NCBI RefSeq assembly: GCF_003634015.1
Contig: NZ_RBII01000001.1
Span: 620,001-684,000 of the forward strand
Direction: 5' to 3'
Length of the DNA stretch: 64,000 bases
Source: Litorimonas taeanensis
GTDB taxonomy: Bacteria; Pseudomonadota; Alphaproteobacteria; Caulobacterales; Maricaulaceae
The translations under genes and the position numbers were made by a program. Positions 26,940-35,430 of the stretch are shown here, piece by piece. Below the pieces are notes generated by a model. That model had not been told where the DNA came from and made no database searches. It was given only the letters and a program-made list of their open reading frames with translations. The first letter of the stretch is position 1. Every line of letters starts with the position of its first letter.

Positions 26940-28105
26940 GCACGTCTTCCCGCATATATCTCGACCATAATGCCACAAGTCCTGCTCGGCCCGAAGTTAT
27001 CGACGCTGTCTCACAGGCTATGCGTATTGTTGGTAATGCCTCAGCCCCGCATGCTCATGGCCGCGCTGCACGGAATTTGGTTTCCCAAGCTCGTGAGGCT
27101 CTCGGGCTTGCGATGGGCGTGTGTGCTCAAGATATTTACTTTACCTCTGGCGGTACAGAAGGGGCTAACACAGCGATTCACAGCGCAGTATCTGCTGGGT
27201 GTAAGAGGCTATTAGTGTCTTCGCTTGACCACCCAGCGTCAATACGGGCTGCAGAAGATGCAGGTGTCAAACTTGAAATGGTTCCTTCAATGCGGAGCGG
27301 CATTCTTGATGTGGCTTGGTTGAAGGATACACTTGAGAATTGGGATGTGGCTGACGGGCGACCATTTGTTTCGACAACGGCGGCCAATAGTGAAACAGGT
27401 GTTATTCAGCCTGTAGAGGCAATTATAGACCTTGTGCATGAGCACAACGGGCTTGTTTTAGTGGATGCTGTGCAGGCACTCGGCAAGACGTCGTTGTTAG
27501 TCCAGCCTGATTATATGTGTGTTTCTGCTCACAAAATTGGCGGCCCAATGGGTATTGGGGCTTTATATGTGTCCCCAGATGCGCCCTATTCAGCCTTTAT
27601 GCAGGGTGGAGGACAAGAACGCCGCCGGCGGGCTGGAACCATAAATGTCGCTGGGGCCTCTGGTTTTCATGCGGCTTTGAAGGCCTTACAAGATATCACA
27701 CACATCCGTTTTTTGCGTAATACGCTTGAGGCAGGTTTGAAAGCTATGGAGCCAAAACTGGTTATCTTTGGTGAGGAAGAAGACCGTCTGCCCAATACCA
27801 GTTTTTTTGCGGTGCCTGACGCGGCAAATAATACATTGATGATGAATCTCGACTTACACGGAGTTTCGGTTAGCACAGGTATGGCGTGTTCCTCTGGAAA
27901 GGTTGGAGCAAGTCGTGCCGTAACGGCCATGCGCCGAAGCGATGAAGCCCCGAAAGGCGCTATTCGAATTAGCCTCGGTTATGATTCTACACAATCCGAT
28001 GTGGATGGGTTCCTCGGAGCATGGGCAAAAATTAGGAAATTAACGTCCTTCGTCGTTTCGCCAGATGATGCTTGTGCAAACATTCAAGAAGAGAAAGTAG
28101 GTTAA
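26936..28105 (+). CDS. Cysteine desulfurase, IscS/NifS type
   Basis: A 389-residue PLP enzyme that takes sulfur from cysteine for Fe-S assembly. The PLP lysine is Lys200 in SAHKIGGPMG. The catalytic Cys318 lies in STGMACSSGKV, a flexible class I type loop. It starts at GTG overlapping the iscR stop. A second, class II desulfurase (SufS) lies 6 kb downstream in the same operon; alphaproteobacterial suf clusters often carry both. Confidence 0.94.
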   Translation: MSTSSRIYLDHNATSPARPEVIDAVSQAMRIVGNASAPHAHGRAARNLVSQAREALGLAMGVCAQDIYFTSGGTEGANTAIHSAVSAGCKRLLVSSLDHPASIRAAEDAGVKLEMVPSMRSGILDVAWLKDTLENWDVADGRPFVSTTAANSETGVIQPVEAIIDLVHEHNGLVLVDAVQALGKTSLLVQPDYMCVSAHKIGGPMGIGALYVSPDAPYSAFMQGGGQERRRRAGTINVAGASGFHAALKALQDITHIRFLRNTLEAGLKAMEPKLVIFGEEEDRLPNTSFFAVPDAANNTLMMNLDLHGVSVSTGMACSSGKVGASRAVTAMRRSDEAPKGAIRISLGYDSTQSDVDGFLGAWAKIRKLTSFVVSPDDACANIQEEKVG

Positions 28106-28108
28106 GGT

Positions 28109-29605
28109 ATGTCCGAAACCGTAAACGTAAAAGACTCAATCGACCAATCCACTGTTGATGGTGTGCGCTCGCTTGAAGCTGACAAGTATAAATATGGCTT
28201 TGATAGTGATATCGAACAAGAGTTTGCGCCTAAGGGGCTAAACGAAGACATAGTTCGTTTTATTTCGGCTAAAAAAGAAGAGCCTGAGTGGTTGCTTGAA
28301 TGGCGCCTAGAGGCTTATCGCCGTTGGCTTGAGCTCGAAGAGCCGAAATGGGCAATGGTCGATTACCCAGAAATTGATTTTCAGGACATGTATTATTATG
28401 CCTCACCAAAAAAGAAAGACGGCCCTAAATCTTTGGATGAAGTCGATCCTGAAATCCTAGAGGTTTATAACAAACTTGGTATATCACTCAAAGAGCAAGA
28501 AGTTCTTGCTGGTGTTGAGGGCGCTCCTAAAGTGGCTGTCGATGCGGTGTTTGACTCTGTTTCCGTAGTGACAACCTTCAAGGAAGAACTTGCTAAAAAA
28601 GGTGTGATTTTCTGTTCGTTTTCCGAAGCTGTTAAAGAACATCCAGATCTCGTTCGCAAATATATGGGCTCAGTTGTGCCTGTAACAGATAATTACTATG
28701 CGACGCTCAATAATGCAGTATTTTCTGATGGGTCATTCGTGTACATCCCACCTGGCGTGCGATGCCCTATGGAACTTTCCACGTATTTCCGTATGAATGC
28801 ACAAGGGACAGGCCAGTTTGAACGCACACTGATTATTGCGGATAAAGGCTCTTATGTCTCTTATCTTGAGGGCTGTACGGCGCCAATGCGCGATGAAAAT
28901 CAGCTTCATGCGGCAATCGTGGAAATTATTGTTCATGAAGACGCAGAAGTGAAATACTCGACCGTACAAAACTGGTGGCCGGGTGATAGCGAGGGCAAGG
29001 GCGGGGTTTATAACTTCGTGACCAAACGGGCGGATTGCCGCGGTGCCAATTCAAAAGTCTCATGGACGCAAGTCGAAACTGGCTCCGCTGTAACTTGGAA
29101 ATACCCCAGCTGTATTTTGCGCGGCGATAATTCCCAAGGCGAATTTTACTCAATCGCGATTACGAATGGCCACCAACAGGCAGATACAGGTACGAAAATG
29201 ATTCACCTTGGAAAGAACACAAAATCACGTGTGATTTCCAAAGGCATTAGTGCTGGTAAATCAAATTCAACTTATCGCGGCCTCGTTACGGCACATCGCA
29301 AAGCTGAAGGTGCGCGAAACTTTACGCAGTGCGATTCACTTCTCATCGGAGACCTTTGTGGCGCGCATACTGTGCCCTATATAGAGAGCAATGTTCCAAG
29401 TGCCCAATTTGAGCATGAAGCAACAACCTCCAAGCTTTCTGATGATCAGTTGTTCTATTGCCGACAGCGTGGATTATCTGAAGAAGATGCCGTTGCTTTG
29501 CTTGTGAACGGATTCTGTCGCGATGTTCTGCAAGAGCTACCTATGGAGTTTGCAGTTGAAGCACAAAAGCTAGTTGCCATTTCTCTTGAGGGGAGCGTCG
29601 GGTAA
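28109..29605 (+). CDS. sufB: Fe-S cluster scaffold SufB
   Basis: A 498-residue SufB, the main scaffold subunit of SufBC2D. Strong family segments: [36 protein letters not shown], the Cys in [18 protein letters not shown], and [19 protein letters not shown] near the C-terminus. Preceded by TAAGGT as ribosome-binding site. Its stop codon overlaps the ATG of the next, unknown gene. Confidence 0.98.
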   Translation: MSETVNVKDSIDQSTVDGVRSLEADKYKYGFDSDIEQEFAPKGLNEDIVRFISAKKEEPEWLLEWRLEAYRRWLELEEPKWAMVDYPEIDFQDMYYYASPKKKDGPKSLDEVDPEILEVYNKLGISLKEQEVLAGVEGAPKVAVDAVFDSVSVVTTFKEELAKKGVIFCSFSEAVKEHPDLVRKYMGSVVPVTDNYYATLNNAVFSDGSFVYIPPGVRCPMELSTYFRMNAQGTGQFERTLIIADKGSYVSYLEGCTAPMRDENQLHAAIVEIIVHEDAEVKYSTVQNWWPGDSEGKGGVYNFVTKRADCRGANSKVSWTQVETGSAVTWKYPSCILRGDNSQGEFYSIAITNGHQQADTGTKMIHLGKNTKSRVISKGISAGKSNSTYRGLVTAHRKAEGARNFTQCDSLLIGDLCGAHTVPYIESNVPSAQFEHEATTSKLSDDQLFYCRQRGLSEEDAVALLVNGFCRDVLQELPMEFAVEAQKLVAISLEGSVG

Positions 29606-30150
29606 TGACAGATAAAGCAAACCAAAAATCTAAGTCTCTTTGGCTAATATTAGCAGGGTGTATTATTCTGGCTCTCGCATTTTACCTTTTACGAGATAAT
29701 GGCACAGACTTAGTACCGAATGCTCCAGCGGGTGAGACACCAAGTGAGCCGCAATTAGGGGATTTAACGCCTCCTGACAAAACGGCAGACCCTATCGACC
29801 CCGTTGAGGAAGCGACAGCCTTGGTTAATAAAGGGAGTGTAACCATAGCTGAGCTAGCCATTGGTATGGGGTCAGGCGAAGCCGAGAATGTCATTGAACG
29901 CCTGTTGAAGCCCAAGACTTCTGAAGGCAATCAAACCTATGATATGCGTCTGACGCCTCAAACCCAAAATGGATATACCCTAATCGCTGTGGCTGATAAT
30001 ATGATGGACGATTCAGTGAAGGCACAAGAAGTCACGGCTATGTTCCGTCCGGGGCAGCGAGATGCATTCATTTTATCTGAGTATACAGTACGCGTGCAAT
30101 GTCGAAGAGGGGCGAAGGTGGGGCAATGGCAGACGGAGCGTTGTCAGTGA
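29605..30150 (+). CDS. Unknown membrane-anchored protein A in the SUF operon
   Basis: No family recognised. The 181 residues comprise a short basic N-terminus, one membrane helix (about 11-29), a Pro/Asp-rich linker (about 30-75), and a small periplasmic domain ending in QCRRGAKVGQWQTERCQ. LAGC inside the helix looks like a lipobox, but hydrophobic residues follow it, so a membrane anchor is likelier. The C-terminal ~60 residues align with the next gene product (DDSV-x-x-QE, then C-x-RG...WQT-x-x-C). Start and stop overlap sufB (TAATG) and the next gene (TGATG), so it is translated as part of the operon. Confidence 0.82.
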   Translation: MTDKANQKSKSLWLILAGCIILALAFYLLRDNGTDLVPNAPAGETPSEPQLGDLTPPDKTADPIDPVEEATALVNKGSVTIAELAIGMGSGEAENVIERLLKPKTSEGNQTYDMRLTPQTQNGYTLIAVADNMMDDSVKAQEVTAMFRPGQRDAFILSEYTVRVQCRRGAKVGQWQTERCQ

Positions 30151-30662
30151 TGTTTAAGTTCGCTCCTGTAGTGCTAATAAGTCTAGGTCTGATGGCATGT
30201 GAAAACCGAAGTGATGAGGCAGGCGGAGACGTTAACCTGAGTAGGCCGGTTATATCAGATAGCACAGACCGAAATACTGACACGCCTGGCTTACCACCTG
30301 TTCCGAAGTCACTGCGCCTTGAGGATATAGACTTTACGACTTATTCAACAGAGCTTGCGAAACCTTCGGGGCTTGCAGAAGGACAATCACGCATTGAGGC
30401 GATAGACGCTGTACGGCTTTATTTTGCTCCTGAGGAAGGCTCACATATTATACAGACATCACAGTCGAGTTTCGATCGTCCCGACGGTTCTGTGCTCATT
30501 ATGAGCGCGTCACAATTGGCTGACGATTCCGTTCAATCTCAAGAAATATATCTCATCTTGACGGGAGAGAAAGGTAATCAAAAATTAGCGGCTTTTGGTC
30601 TTCGCCACAAATGTTGGCGCGGAGAAAACACAACAGAATGGCAGACAGCGCTCTGCCCATAA
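30150..30662 (+). CDS. Unknown lipoprotein B in the SUF operon, paralog of protein A
   Basis: A 170-residue predicted lipoprotein: MFKFAPVVLISLGLMACENRS, with a good lipobox (LMAC, Cys17). The start at 30150 is chosen because it overlaps the stop of the previous gene and begins the signal peptide; a start 51 nt upstream would bury it. After a polar linker the last ~70 residues repeat protein A: ADDSVQSQE and HKCWRGENTTEWQTALCP. The two conserved cysteines could form a disulfide around the WQT motif. Function unknown; 24 bp separate it from the Rid gene. Confidence 0.82.
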   Translation: MFKFAPVVLISLGLMACENRSDEAGGDVNLSRPVISDSTDRNTDTPGLPPVPKSLRLEDIDFTTYSTELAKPSGLAEGQSRIEAIDAVRLYFAPEEGSHIIQTSQSSFDRPDGSVLIMSASQLADDSVQSQEIYLILTGEKGNQKLAAFGLRHKCWRGENTTEWQTALCP

Positions 30663-30686
30663 ATGAAATAAAAATAGGAAAAAATT

Positions 30687-31079
30687 ATGACTAAAAAAGC
30701 AACGCGTAAATTCATACAGCTTAGCGAAGGCGAGAAAAATTACGCTATGTCACGTGCAGTTGTACAGGGCGATTGGTGTTTTGTCTCTGGCACCATGGGC
30801 TATGACTATAAAAAACAAGAATTGCCCGAATCCGCAGCACAACAAACGATGAATACTTTTACTAATATTCGTCAGGCACTTGACGCCGCTGGGTTTGAGC
30901 TCGGTCATACCATCCGCGTACAGTACACTGTGTCTGATCGTAAATATGTCAAAGAAGTCTTGCCAATTATCAAGAAACATTTCGACAACATCTTGCCTGC
31001 TGCAACAATGATTATTGCTGATATGGTTGATCCTGCTGGAAAGATCGAAATTGAAGTGACGGCGTATAAAGGGACGTAA
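30687..31079 (+). CDS. Rid family (YjgF/YER057c/UK114) protein without catalytic Arg
   Basis: A 130-residue Rid protein (FVSGTMGYDY, QTMNTFTNIRQALDAAGF, KIEIEVTAYK). Canonical RidA deaminates reactive enamines such as 2-aminoacrylate using an Arg in PARS near residue 105. Here the corresponding segment reads LPAATMIIADMV, with Ala in place of Arg, so this is one of the Rid subgroups of uncertain chemistry. AGGA lies 9 nt before the ATG. Its place between sufB and sufC, in an operon with two PLP desulfurases, suggests a link to imine or cysteine metabolism, but that is inference. Confidence 0.9.
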   Translation: MTKKATRKFIQLSEGEKNYAMSRAVVQGDWCFVSGTMGYDYKKQELPESAAQQTMNTFTNIRQALDAAGFELGHTIRVQYTVSDRKYVKEVLPIIKKHFDNILPAATMIIADMVDPAGKIEIEVTAYKGT

Positions 31080-31084
31080 CGTCC

Positions 31085-31139
31085 GAAATTGATTGATTGT
31101 CAATTTCAGTGAAGCACCGAGCCCGCTAGCGGGTTTGGT
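31085..31139 (+). promoter_or_regulatory. Two adjacent hairpins in front of sufC
   Basis: GAAATTGA-TTGATTG-TCAATTTC (31085-31107) is a perfect 8-bp stem. ACCGAG-CCCGC-TA-GCGGG-TTTGGT (31116-31139) pairs along its whole length in RNA with two G-U pairs. No T-run follows, so this is unlikely to be a full terminator. They may be processing, stabilising or partial attenuation signals that set SufC/SufD/SufS levels relative to SufB. Confidence 0.5.
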
Positions 31140-31164
31140 TGTCTCGATACAGGAATGAACAGAA

Positions 31165-31911
31165 ATGCTAAAAATAAACAATCTTTCCGCCTCCGTAGAT
31201 GATGGGCAAAAAACTATCCTTAAAGGGCTCTCTCTTGAGATACCTGCGGGGGAGGTTCATGCGATTATGGGGCCTAATGGCGCGGGTAAATCTACGCTTT
31301 CATATGTCCTGACGGGCCGTGATGGTTATGACGTAACGGGCGGAACGGCCACACTTAATGGCGAAGGTCTTTTGGATATGGATCCCGAAGAGCGCGCCGC
31401 AAAAGGCGTGTTTTTGTCGTTTCAATATCCGCTGGAAATCCCCGGTGTGCCAACCATGACTTTCCTTAAAACCGCGCTCAATGCACAACGCAAAGCGCGC
31501 GGCGAGGAAGAAATGAAAGCGCCTGAGTTTTTGAAAAAAGCGAAAGCTCTAGCCAAAGAACTTAAGATAAAACCAGATATGTTGAAGCGTCCTTTAAACG
31601 TTGGTTTCTCGGGTGGTGAAAAGAAACGCATGGAAATTTTCCAGATGATGATGTTGGAGCCTAATTTTATCGTTATGGATGAGACAGATTCAGGACTTGA
31701 CGTTGATGCGCTCCGTATCGTTGCGGATGGCGTAAATAAACTTCGCTCGCCAGAACGCGGTATGCTCGTCATTACCCATTACCAGCGACTGTTGGATTAT
31801 ATCGTTCCTGATAAAGTACACGTTCTAACGGATGGTAAAATCGTAGCTAGCGGCGATGCTGATTTTGCAAAGAAGCTCGAAGTTGAAGGTTATGACGCTT
31901 ATGCCGCTTAA
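31165..31911 (+). CDS. sufC: Fe-S assembly ATPase SufC
   Basis: A 248-residue ABC-type ATPase of the SufBCD complex. Walker A GPNGAGKST (37-44), the SufC-type signature NVGFSGGEKKRMEI, and Walker B FIVMDETDSGLDVDAL are intact. ATP-driven dimerisation of SufC opens SufBD for cluster building. The next gene, sufD, overlaps its end by 11 nt. Confidence 0.98.
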   Translation: MLKINNLSASVDDGQKTILKGLSLEIPAGEVHAIMGPNGAGKSTLSYVLTGRDGYDVTGGTATLNGEGLLDMDPEERAAKGVFLSFQYPLEIPGVPTMTFLKTALNAQRKARGEEEMKAPEFLKKAKALAKELKIKPDMLKRPLNVGFSGGEKKRMEIFQMMMLEPNFIVMDETDSGLDVDALRIVADGVNKLRSPERGMLVITHYQRLLDYIVPDKVHVLTDGKIVASGDADFAKKLEVEGYDAYAA

Positions 31912-32944
31912 GCTGGATACGCTCCCAACCCGCCGAGATGAGCACTGGAAATGGACGGATGTGCGCGGCCGAGTGACAGACGGGCAAAAGGGCTTGTCTG
32001 TTTCGGGTTTGCCGAAATTTACACTACCAGACGGCGTAAGTGTTTCTGAATCGGCTGTAGATGAGGATGATACTAATAGCCCTATGGCCGCATTGGCTCG
32101 CCGCTTTGGAGGGCAGGTCTGGACGGTTGATGTCCCTGAAGGCGCCGCGCCGCAAGAGCCAATTGTGATTGAAGGTTTTGAGCGGGGTCATGTTCGCATT
32201 CGCCTTAATATTGGCAAAGGTGCAGTTGTGTCTGTCGTCGAACATTATGCCGCCGAAGACGGCGCATTTTGTAATGCCGATATCACGATTAATTTGGGGA
32301 AGGGCGCAGAACTGTCCCGCGTACAAATGCAAACTGATCCCGCCGATGCGGTTCGCGTGGCGACAACGCATGTTACGGCGTGGGGCAAGGCTAAACTAAC
32401 CCAACATATGCTTGGCTTTGGCGCGTCTCTCGCGCGGTTTGAAAGCCGTATCGCTGTGATGGGAACGCATTGCGAGTTGACTGCTAATGGCGCTTATTTG
32501 CTTGATGACAAGCGGCATATCGATTTGACGAGCTATATTGATTTAACCACACCTGACACGCTTGTTCGCCAAGCCGTAAAAGGAGTCGTTACTGATAAAT
32601 CTCGCGGTGTCTTCCAAGGCAAGTTTCATGTCCGCCGTCCAGCGCAGCATACAGATGCCGAAATGCGCCATGACGCTTTGATGCTGTCTGACACCGCCGA
32701 AATTCGGTCAAAGCCAGAGCTTGAAATCTATGCTGATGATGTGGCCTGCGCTCATGGGAATACCATTGGGGCACTAGATGAAAGCGCATTGTTTTACATG
32801 CGCCAGCGCGGAATACCTCTTAAACAGGCGAGGGCGCTCCTCACCGAAGCCTTTGTCGCTGAAGCCTTTGATGACCTCGCCGATGAAGATTTGCGGGAAA
32901 GCTTGCTAGAAAAGGTACGGTATTGGTTGGAGACAAGCCAATGA
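31901..32944 (+). CDS. sufD: Fe-S assembly protein SufD
   Basis: A 347-residue SufD. The start at 31901 (MPLKLDTLPTRRDEHWKWTD) is preferred; in-frame ATGs at 31892 and further upstream lie deeper inside sufC. The conserved C-terminal segment ACAHGNTIGALDESALFYMRQRGI carries the Cys and His that line the SufB-SufD cluster site. It is rather short for SufD (typically about 400), mainly at the N-terminus. Its stop codon overlaps the ATG of the following miniprotein gene (ATGA). Confidence 0.96.
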   Translation: MPLKLDTLPTRRDEHWKWTDVRGRVTDGQKGLSVSGLPKFTLPDGVSVSESAVDEDDTNSPMAALARRFGGQVWTVDVPEGAAPQEPIVIEGFERGHVRIRLNIGKGAVVSVVEHYAAEDGAFCNADITINLGKGAELSRVQMQTDPADAVRVATTHVTAWGKAKLTQHMLGFGASLARFESRIAVMGTHCELTANGAYLLDDKRHIDLTSYIDLTTPDTLVRQAVKGVVTDKSRGVFQGKFHVRRPAQHTDAEMRHDALMLSDTAEIRSKPELEIYADDVACAHGNTIGALDESALFYMRQRGIPLKQARALLTEAFVAEAFDDLADEDLRESLLEKVRYWLETSQ

Positions 32945-33114
32945 TATCAACACCAGACCTCATTGCGGCGTTCATAGGCGCTAACCTATACTTATTTGGG
33001 CGAGTTATGGCGGGATTTAAGGGAGATAGCGCTCTCTTTCGCTATTTACGACTTGCGGGGATCTGTGTGCTGCTCTTTAGCGTTATGAAAATTGCTTGGG
33101 CGTATCTGTCGTGA
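32941..33114 (+). CDS. Two-helix membrane miniprotein 1 in the SUF operon
   Basis: A 57-residue protein, MISTPDLIAAFIGANLYLF..., with two hydrophobic segments (about 6-23 and 37-55) separated by a basic/polar turn (AGFKGDSALFRYLR). No known family recognised. The ATG overlaps the sufD stop (ATGA), strong evidence of translation by coupling. The second half resembles the next gene product (RYLRLAGICVLLFSVMKI versus QFLRMLGLMLMFYGCLKL). Confidence 0.72.
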   Translation: MISTPDLIAAFIGANLYLFGRVMAGFKGDSALFRYLRLAGICVLLFSVMKIAWAYLS

Positions 33115-33156
33115 TGATGTTTAAACATGTTTCACAGGATGAACTTGGGCAATGAC

Positions 33157-33321
33157 ATGTCCATAATTGGTAGTGCCATTATCATCGCTGGTGCCGTTAT
33201 GTTTATGACTGTACGGTTTGCGATGCGTAAAGACCCAGCAGGCAAAAATTGGCAATTCCTTCGGATGCTTGGCTTGATGCTTATGTTTTATGGCTGCTTA
33301 AAATTGATTTTTGGTGTTTGA
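33157..33321 (+). CDS. Two-helix membrane miniprotein 2 in the SUF operon
   Basis: A 54-residue hydrophobic protein with two helices (about 3-20 and 34-52) around a charged turn (RFAMRKDPAGKNWQFLR). Start at 33157 (MSIIGSAIII) gives a length matching miniprotein 1; ATGs at 33127 and 33139 are alternatives. A 13-codon open frame (33114-33155) runs from the stop of miniprotein 1 to 1 nt before this ATG and could carry ribosomes across. Similar layout and a shared LR-x-x-G...K(I/L) core suggest duplication. Ends 4 bp before sufS. Confidence 0.68.
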   Translation: MSIIGSAIIIAGAVMFMTVRFAMRKDPAGKNWQFLRMLGLMLMFYGCLKLIFGV

Positions 33322-33325
33322 TACG

Positions 33326-34543
33326 ATGACTTTTGACGTTCAAAAAATACGCAACCAATTCCCGATATTGAAACGGGAGATCAATGGCTATCCTTTAGCT
33401 TATTTAGATAATGCAGCATCGGCGCAAAAACCACGTGCCGTGATTGATGCGTTGTCAAATCAAATGGAAACGTCTTTTGCCAATGTGCATCGTGGTTTGC
33501 ATACACTCGCAAACGAGACGACAGAGGCATTTGAGGGCGCACGCGGCAAGGTCGCAAAATTCCTCGGCGCGCCTGCCGCTGAAAATATTGTCTTTACAAA
33601 GGGTGCAACTGAGGCGCTAAACCTTGCGGCTTATGGGTTGATGCACACAATTGAAGAAGGCGACGAGATTATCGTCACTCAGATGGAGCATCATTCTAAT
33701 ATTGTGCCTTGGCACTTTATGCGGGAACGCTTAGGTGCGGTGTTGAAATTTGTACCCGTGTTAGAAGATGGTGCTCTCGATTTGGATGCATATAAATCTA
33801 TGCTGTCGAGTAAGACAAAAATCGTTTCTGTAACTTACATGTCAAATGTTTTGGGGACAGTAAACCCCGTGAAACAAATGGGTGAATGGGCCCATGCCGC
33901 GGGGGCAACCTTTATCGTGGATGGCACGCAAGCGGCCGTTCATCGCAAAGTCAATGTTGTCGATTTGGATTGTGACCTTATGTGTATGACGGGACATAAA
34001 CTCTATGGCCCTACAGGCATTGGGGCGCTTTATGGAAAATTCGCGATATTGGAAAAGATGCAGCCTTTTAACGGCGGCGGCGAAATGATCGAAGATGTTT
34101 TTGAGGATCGCGTCACCTATAATGAGGCCCCGCATAAATTTGAAGCGGGAACGCCGCCCATTTTAGAGGCGATAGCTCTTGGCGCGGCGATTGATTGGTT
34201 TACGCAATTTGACTTTGATGCTGTTCATCAACATGAAATGGCAGTCTACCACCATGCTTTGGATGGTTTGCGTGATATTAATGCGTTTCGTTTACTTGGT
34301 GATGCATCTGAGAAAGGGCCGGTTTTAGCTTTTAATCTTGTGGGCGCTCATGCTCATGATGTGGCGCAAATTCTTGATAAATATGGCGTGGCTGTGCGGG
34401 CGGGGCAGCATTGTACCCAACCGCTAATGGAGCGTTTTGGTATACATAGTTCAGCACGCGCGAGTTTCGGCATTTATAATACATTAGATGAAGCAGACCG
34501 CCTTGTCGAAGCCGTTAAAAAAGCGACCCTCTTTTTATCTTAG
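33326..34543 (+). CDS. sufS: Cysteine desulfurase SufS (class II)
   Basis: A 405-residue PLP-dependent desulfurase/selenocysteine lyase. PLP lysine in MTGHKLYGPTG; catalytic Cys363 in AGQHCTQPLMERFG; N-terminal NAASAQKPRAVIDA and VHRGLHTLANE are typical of SufS. Start at 33326 (MTFDVQKIRNQFP) matches family starts. No SufE or SufU sulfur-acceptor gene is present anywhere in this operon, so a partner must be encoded elsewhere or replaced. Confidence 0.97.
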   Translation: MTFDVQKIRNQFPILKREINGYPLAYLDNAASAQKPRAVIDALSNQMETSFANVHRGLHTLANETTEAFEGARGKVAKFLGAPAAENIVFTKGATEALNLAAYGLMHTIEEGDEIIVTQMEHHSNIVPWHFMRERLGAVLKFVPVLEDGALDLDAYKSMLSSKTKIVSVTYMSNVLGTVNPVKQMGEWAHAAGATFIVDGTQAAVHRKVNVVDLDCDLMCMTGHKLYGPTGIGALYGKFAILEKMQPFNGGGEMIEDVFEDRVTYNEAPHKFEAGTPPILEAIALGAAIDWFTQFDFDAVHQHEMAVYHHALDGLRDINAFRLLGDASEKGPVLAFNLVGAHAHDVAQILDKYGVAVRAGQHCTQPLMERFGIHSSARASFGIYNTLDEADRLVEAVKKATLFLS

Positions 34544-34569
34544 CGTCAAGCGACTATATAGGTAGTGAT

Positions 34570-35031
34570 ATGGAAAATATGACAGACAGACAGCGCCAAG
34601 CCGAAGAAATGGCGAATGCGCAAATCCCAGGTTTGACCTCTGAGAATGAAAACGGCACTGTGGCCGCTAAACGTGATGTGCTAGATGTATCAGGCGCGCC
34701 GACAACACCGCCGACTGATGCTGAGATTGCACGCATTACAACTGATGTAATTGACCAGCTTAAATCCGTATATGACCCTGAAATCCCCGTTGATATTTAC
34801 GAGCTGGGACTGATCTATAAGGTGGAGTTGGAAGATGATCGGCTCTTACGTGTTGATATGACTCTAACGGCCCCAGGATGCCCTGTTGCAGGCGAAATGC
34901 CAATTTGGGTGCGTGATGCTTGCGCCATCGTTGACGGTGTTCGCGACGTGGATGTGCAAATGACGTTCGATCCGCCATGGACGCCCGATCGCATGTCCGA
35001 AGAGGCGAAATTAGAATTGAACATGCTTTAG
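34570..35031 (+). CDS. sufT: Fe-S maturation protein SufT (MIP18/DUF59 family)
   Basis: A 153-residue protein with a variable N-terminal ~55 residues and a DUF59 domain (ITTDVIDQLKSVYDPEIPVDIYELGLIY ... TAPGCPVAGEMP ... FDPPWTPDRMSEEA). The conserved Cys in TAPGCPV is present. Members associated with suf operons help mature Fe-S proteins under high demand. Preceded by TAGGTA; an ATG 9 nt downstream is an alternative start. Confidence 0.93.
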   Translation: MENMTDRQRQAEEMANAQIPGLTSENENGTVAAKRDVLDVSGAPTTPPTDAEIARITTDVIDQLKSVYDPEIPVDIYELGLIYKVELEDDRLLRVDMTLTAPGCPVAGEMPIWVRDACAIVDGVRDVDVQMTFDPPWTPDRMSEEAKLELNML

Positions 35032-35040
35032 GAGCCATTG

Positions 35041-35421
35041 ATGACCGAAGCTTTGACAAAGACACGTAGCCGGCGGCCTCGCCCGAAACTCGTCACATTG
35101 ACGGATGCAGCGGCGGAGCAGGTAAAGTCTATTCTCGCAGAGCGTGATAAAGGCTATTTGCGTGTGGGCGTTAAAAACGGCGGCTGTGCAGGTATGGAAT
35201 ATATCATGGATTATGTACCTGAAATTGAAAAATTCGACGAAGTGGTTGAAGATAACGGCGTGAAAATTGTCGTGGATGCAAAAGCCGTCCTATTTATTCT
35301 TGGTTCTGTCGTCGATTATGAGGTCGATATCCTGTCCTCTAAATTCACTTTTAAAAACCCTAACCAGACGGATGCTTGCGGTTGCGGCGAAAGCGTTACG
35401 ATTGTGCCTGCGGCGTTTTAG
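35041..35421 (+). CDS. sufA: A-type Fe-S carrier (IscA/SufA/HesB family)
   Basis: A 126-residue A-type carrier. The three cluster-binding cysteines are Cys49 (NGGCAGMEY), Cys113 and Cys115 (ACGCGES). Start ATG 35041 has AGGAG 6 nt upstream. A basic extension (TKTRSRRPRPK) precedes the domain. It presumably receives clusters from SufBCD and passes them to apo-proteins. Confidence 0.95.
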   Translation: MTEALTKTRSRRPRPKLVTLTDAAAEQVKSILAERDKGYLRVGVKNGGCAGMEYIMDYVPEIEKFDEVVEDNGVKIVVDAKAVLFILGSVVDYEVDILSSKFTFKNPNQTDACGCGESVTIVPAAF

Positions 35422-35430
35422 GTTGGGGGT

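Noticed and set aside
29605-29700. Lipoprotein signal in SUF protein A (LAGC)
   Set aside because: The Cys sits in the middle of a long hydrophobic helix followed by more hydrophobic residues, unlike lipoprotein signals, where polar residues follow the Cys.
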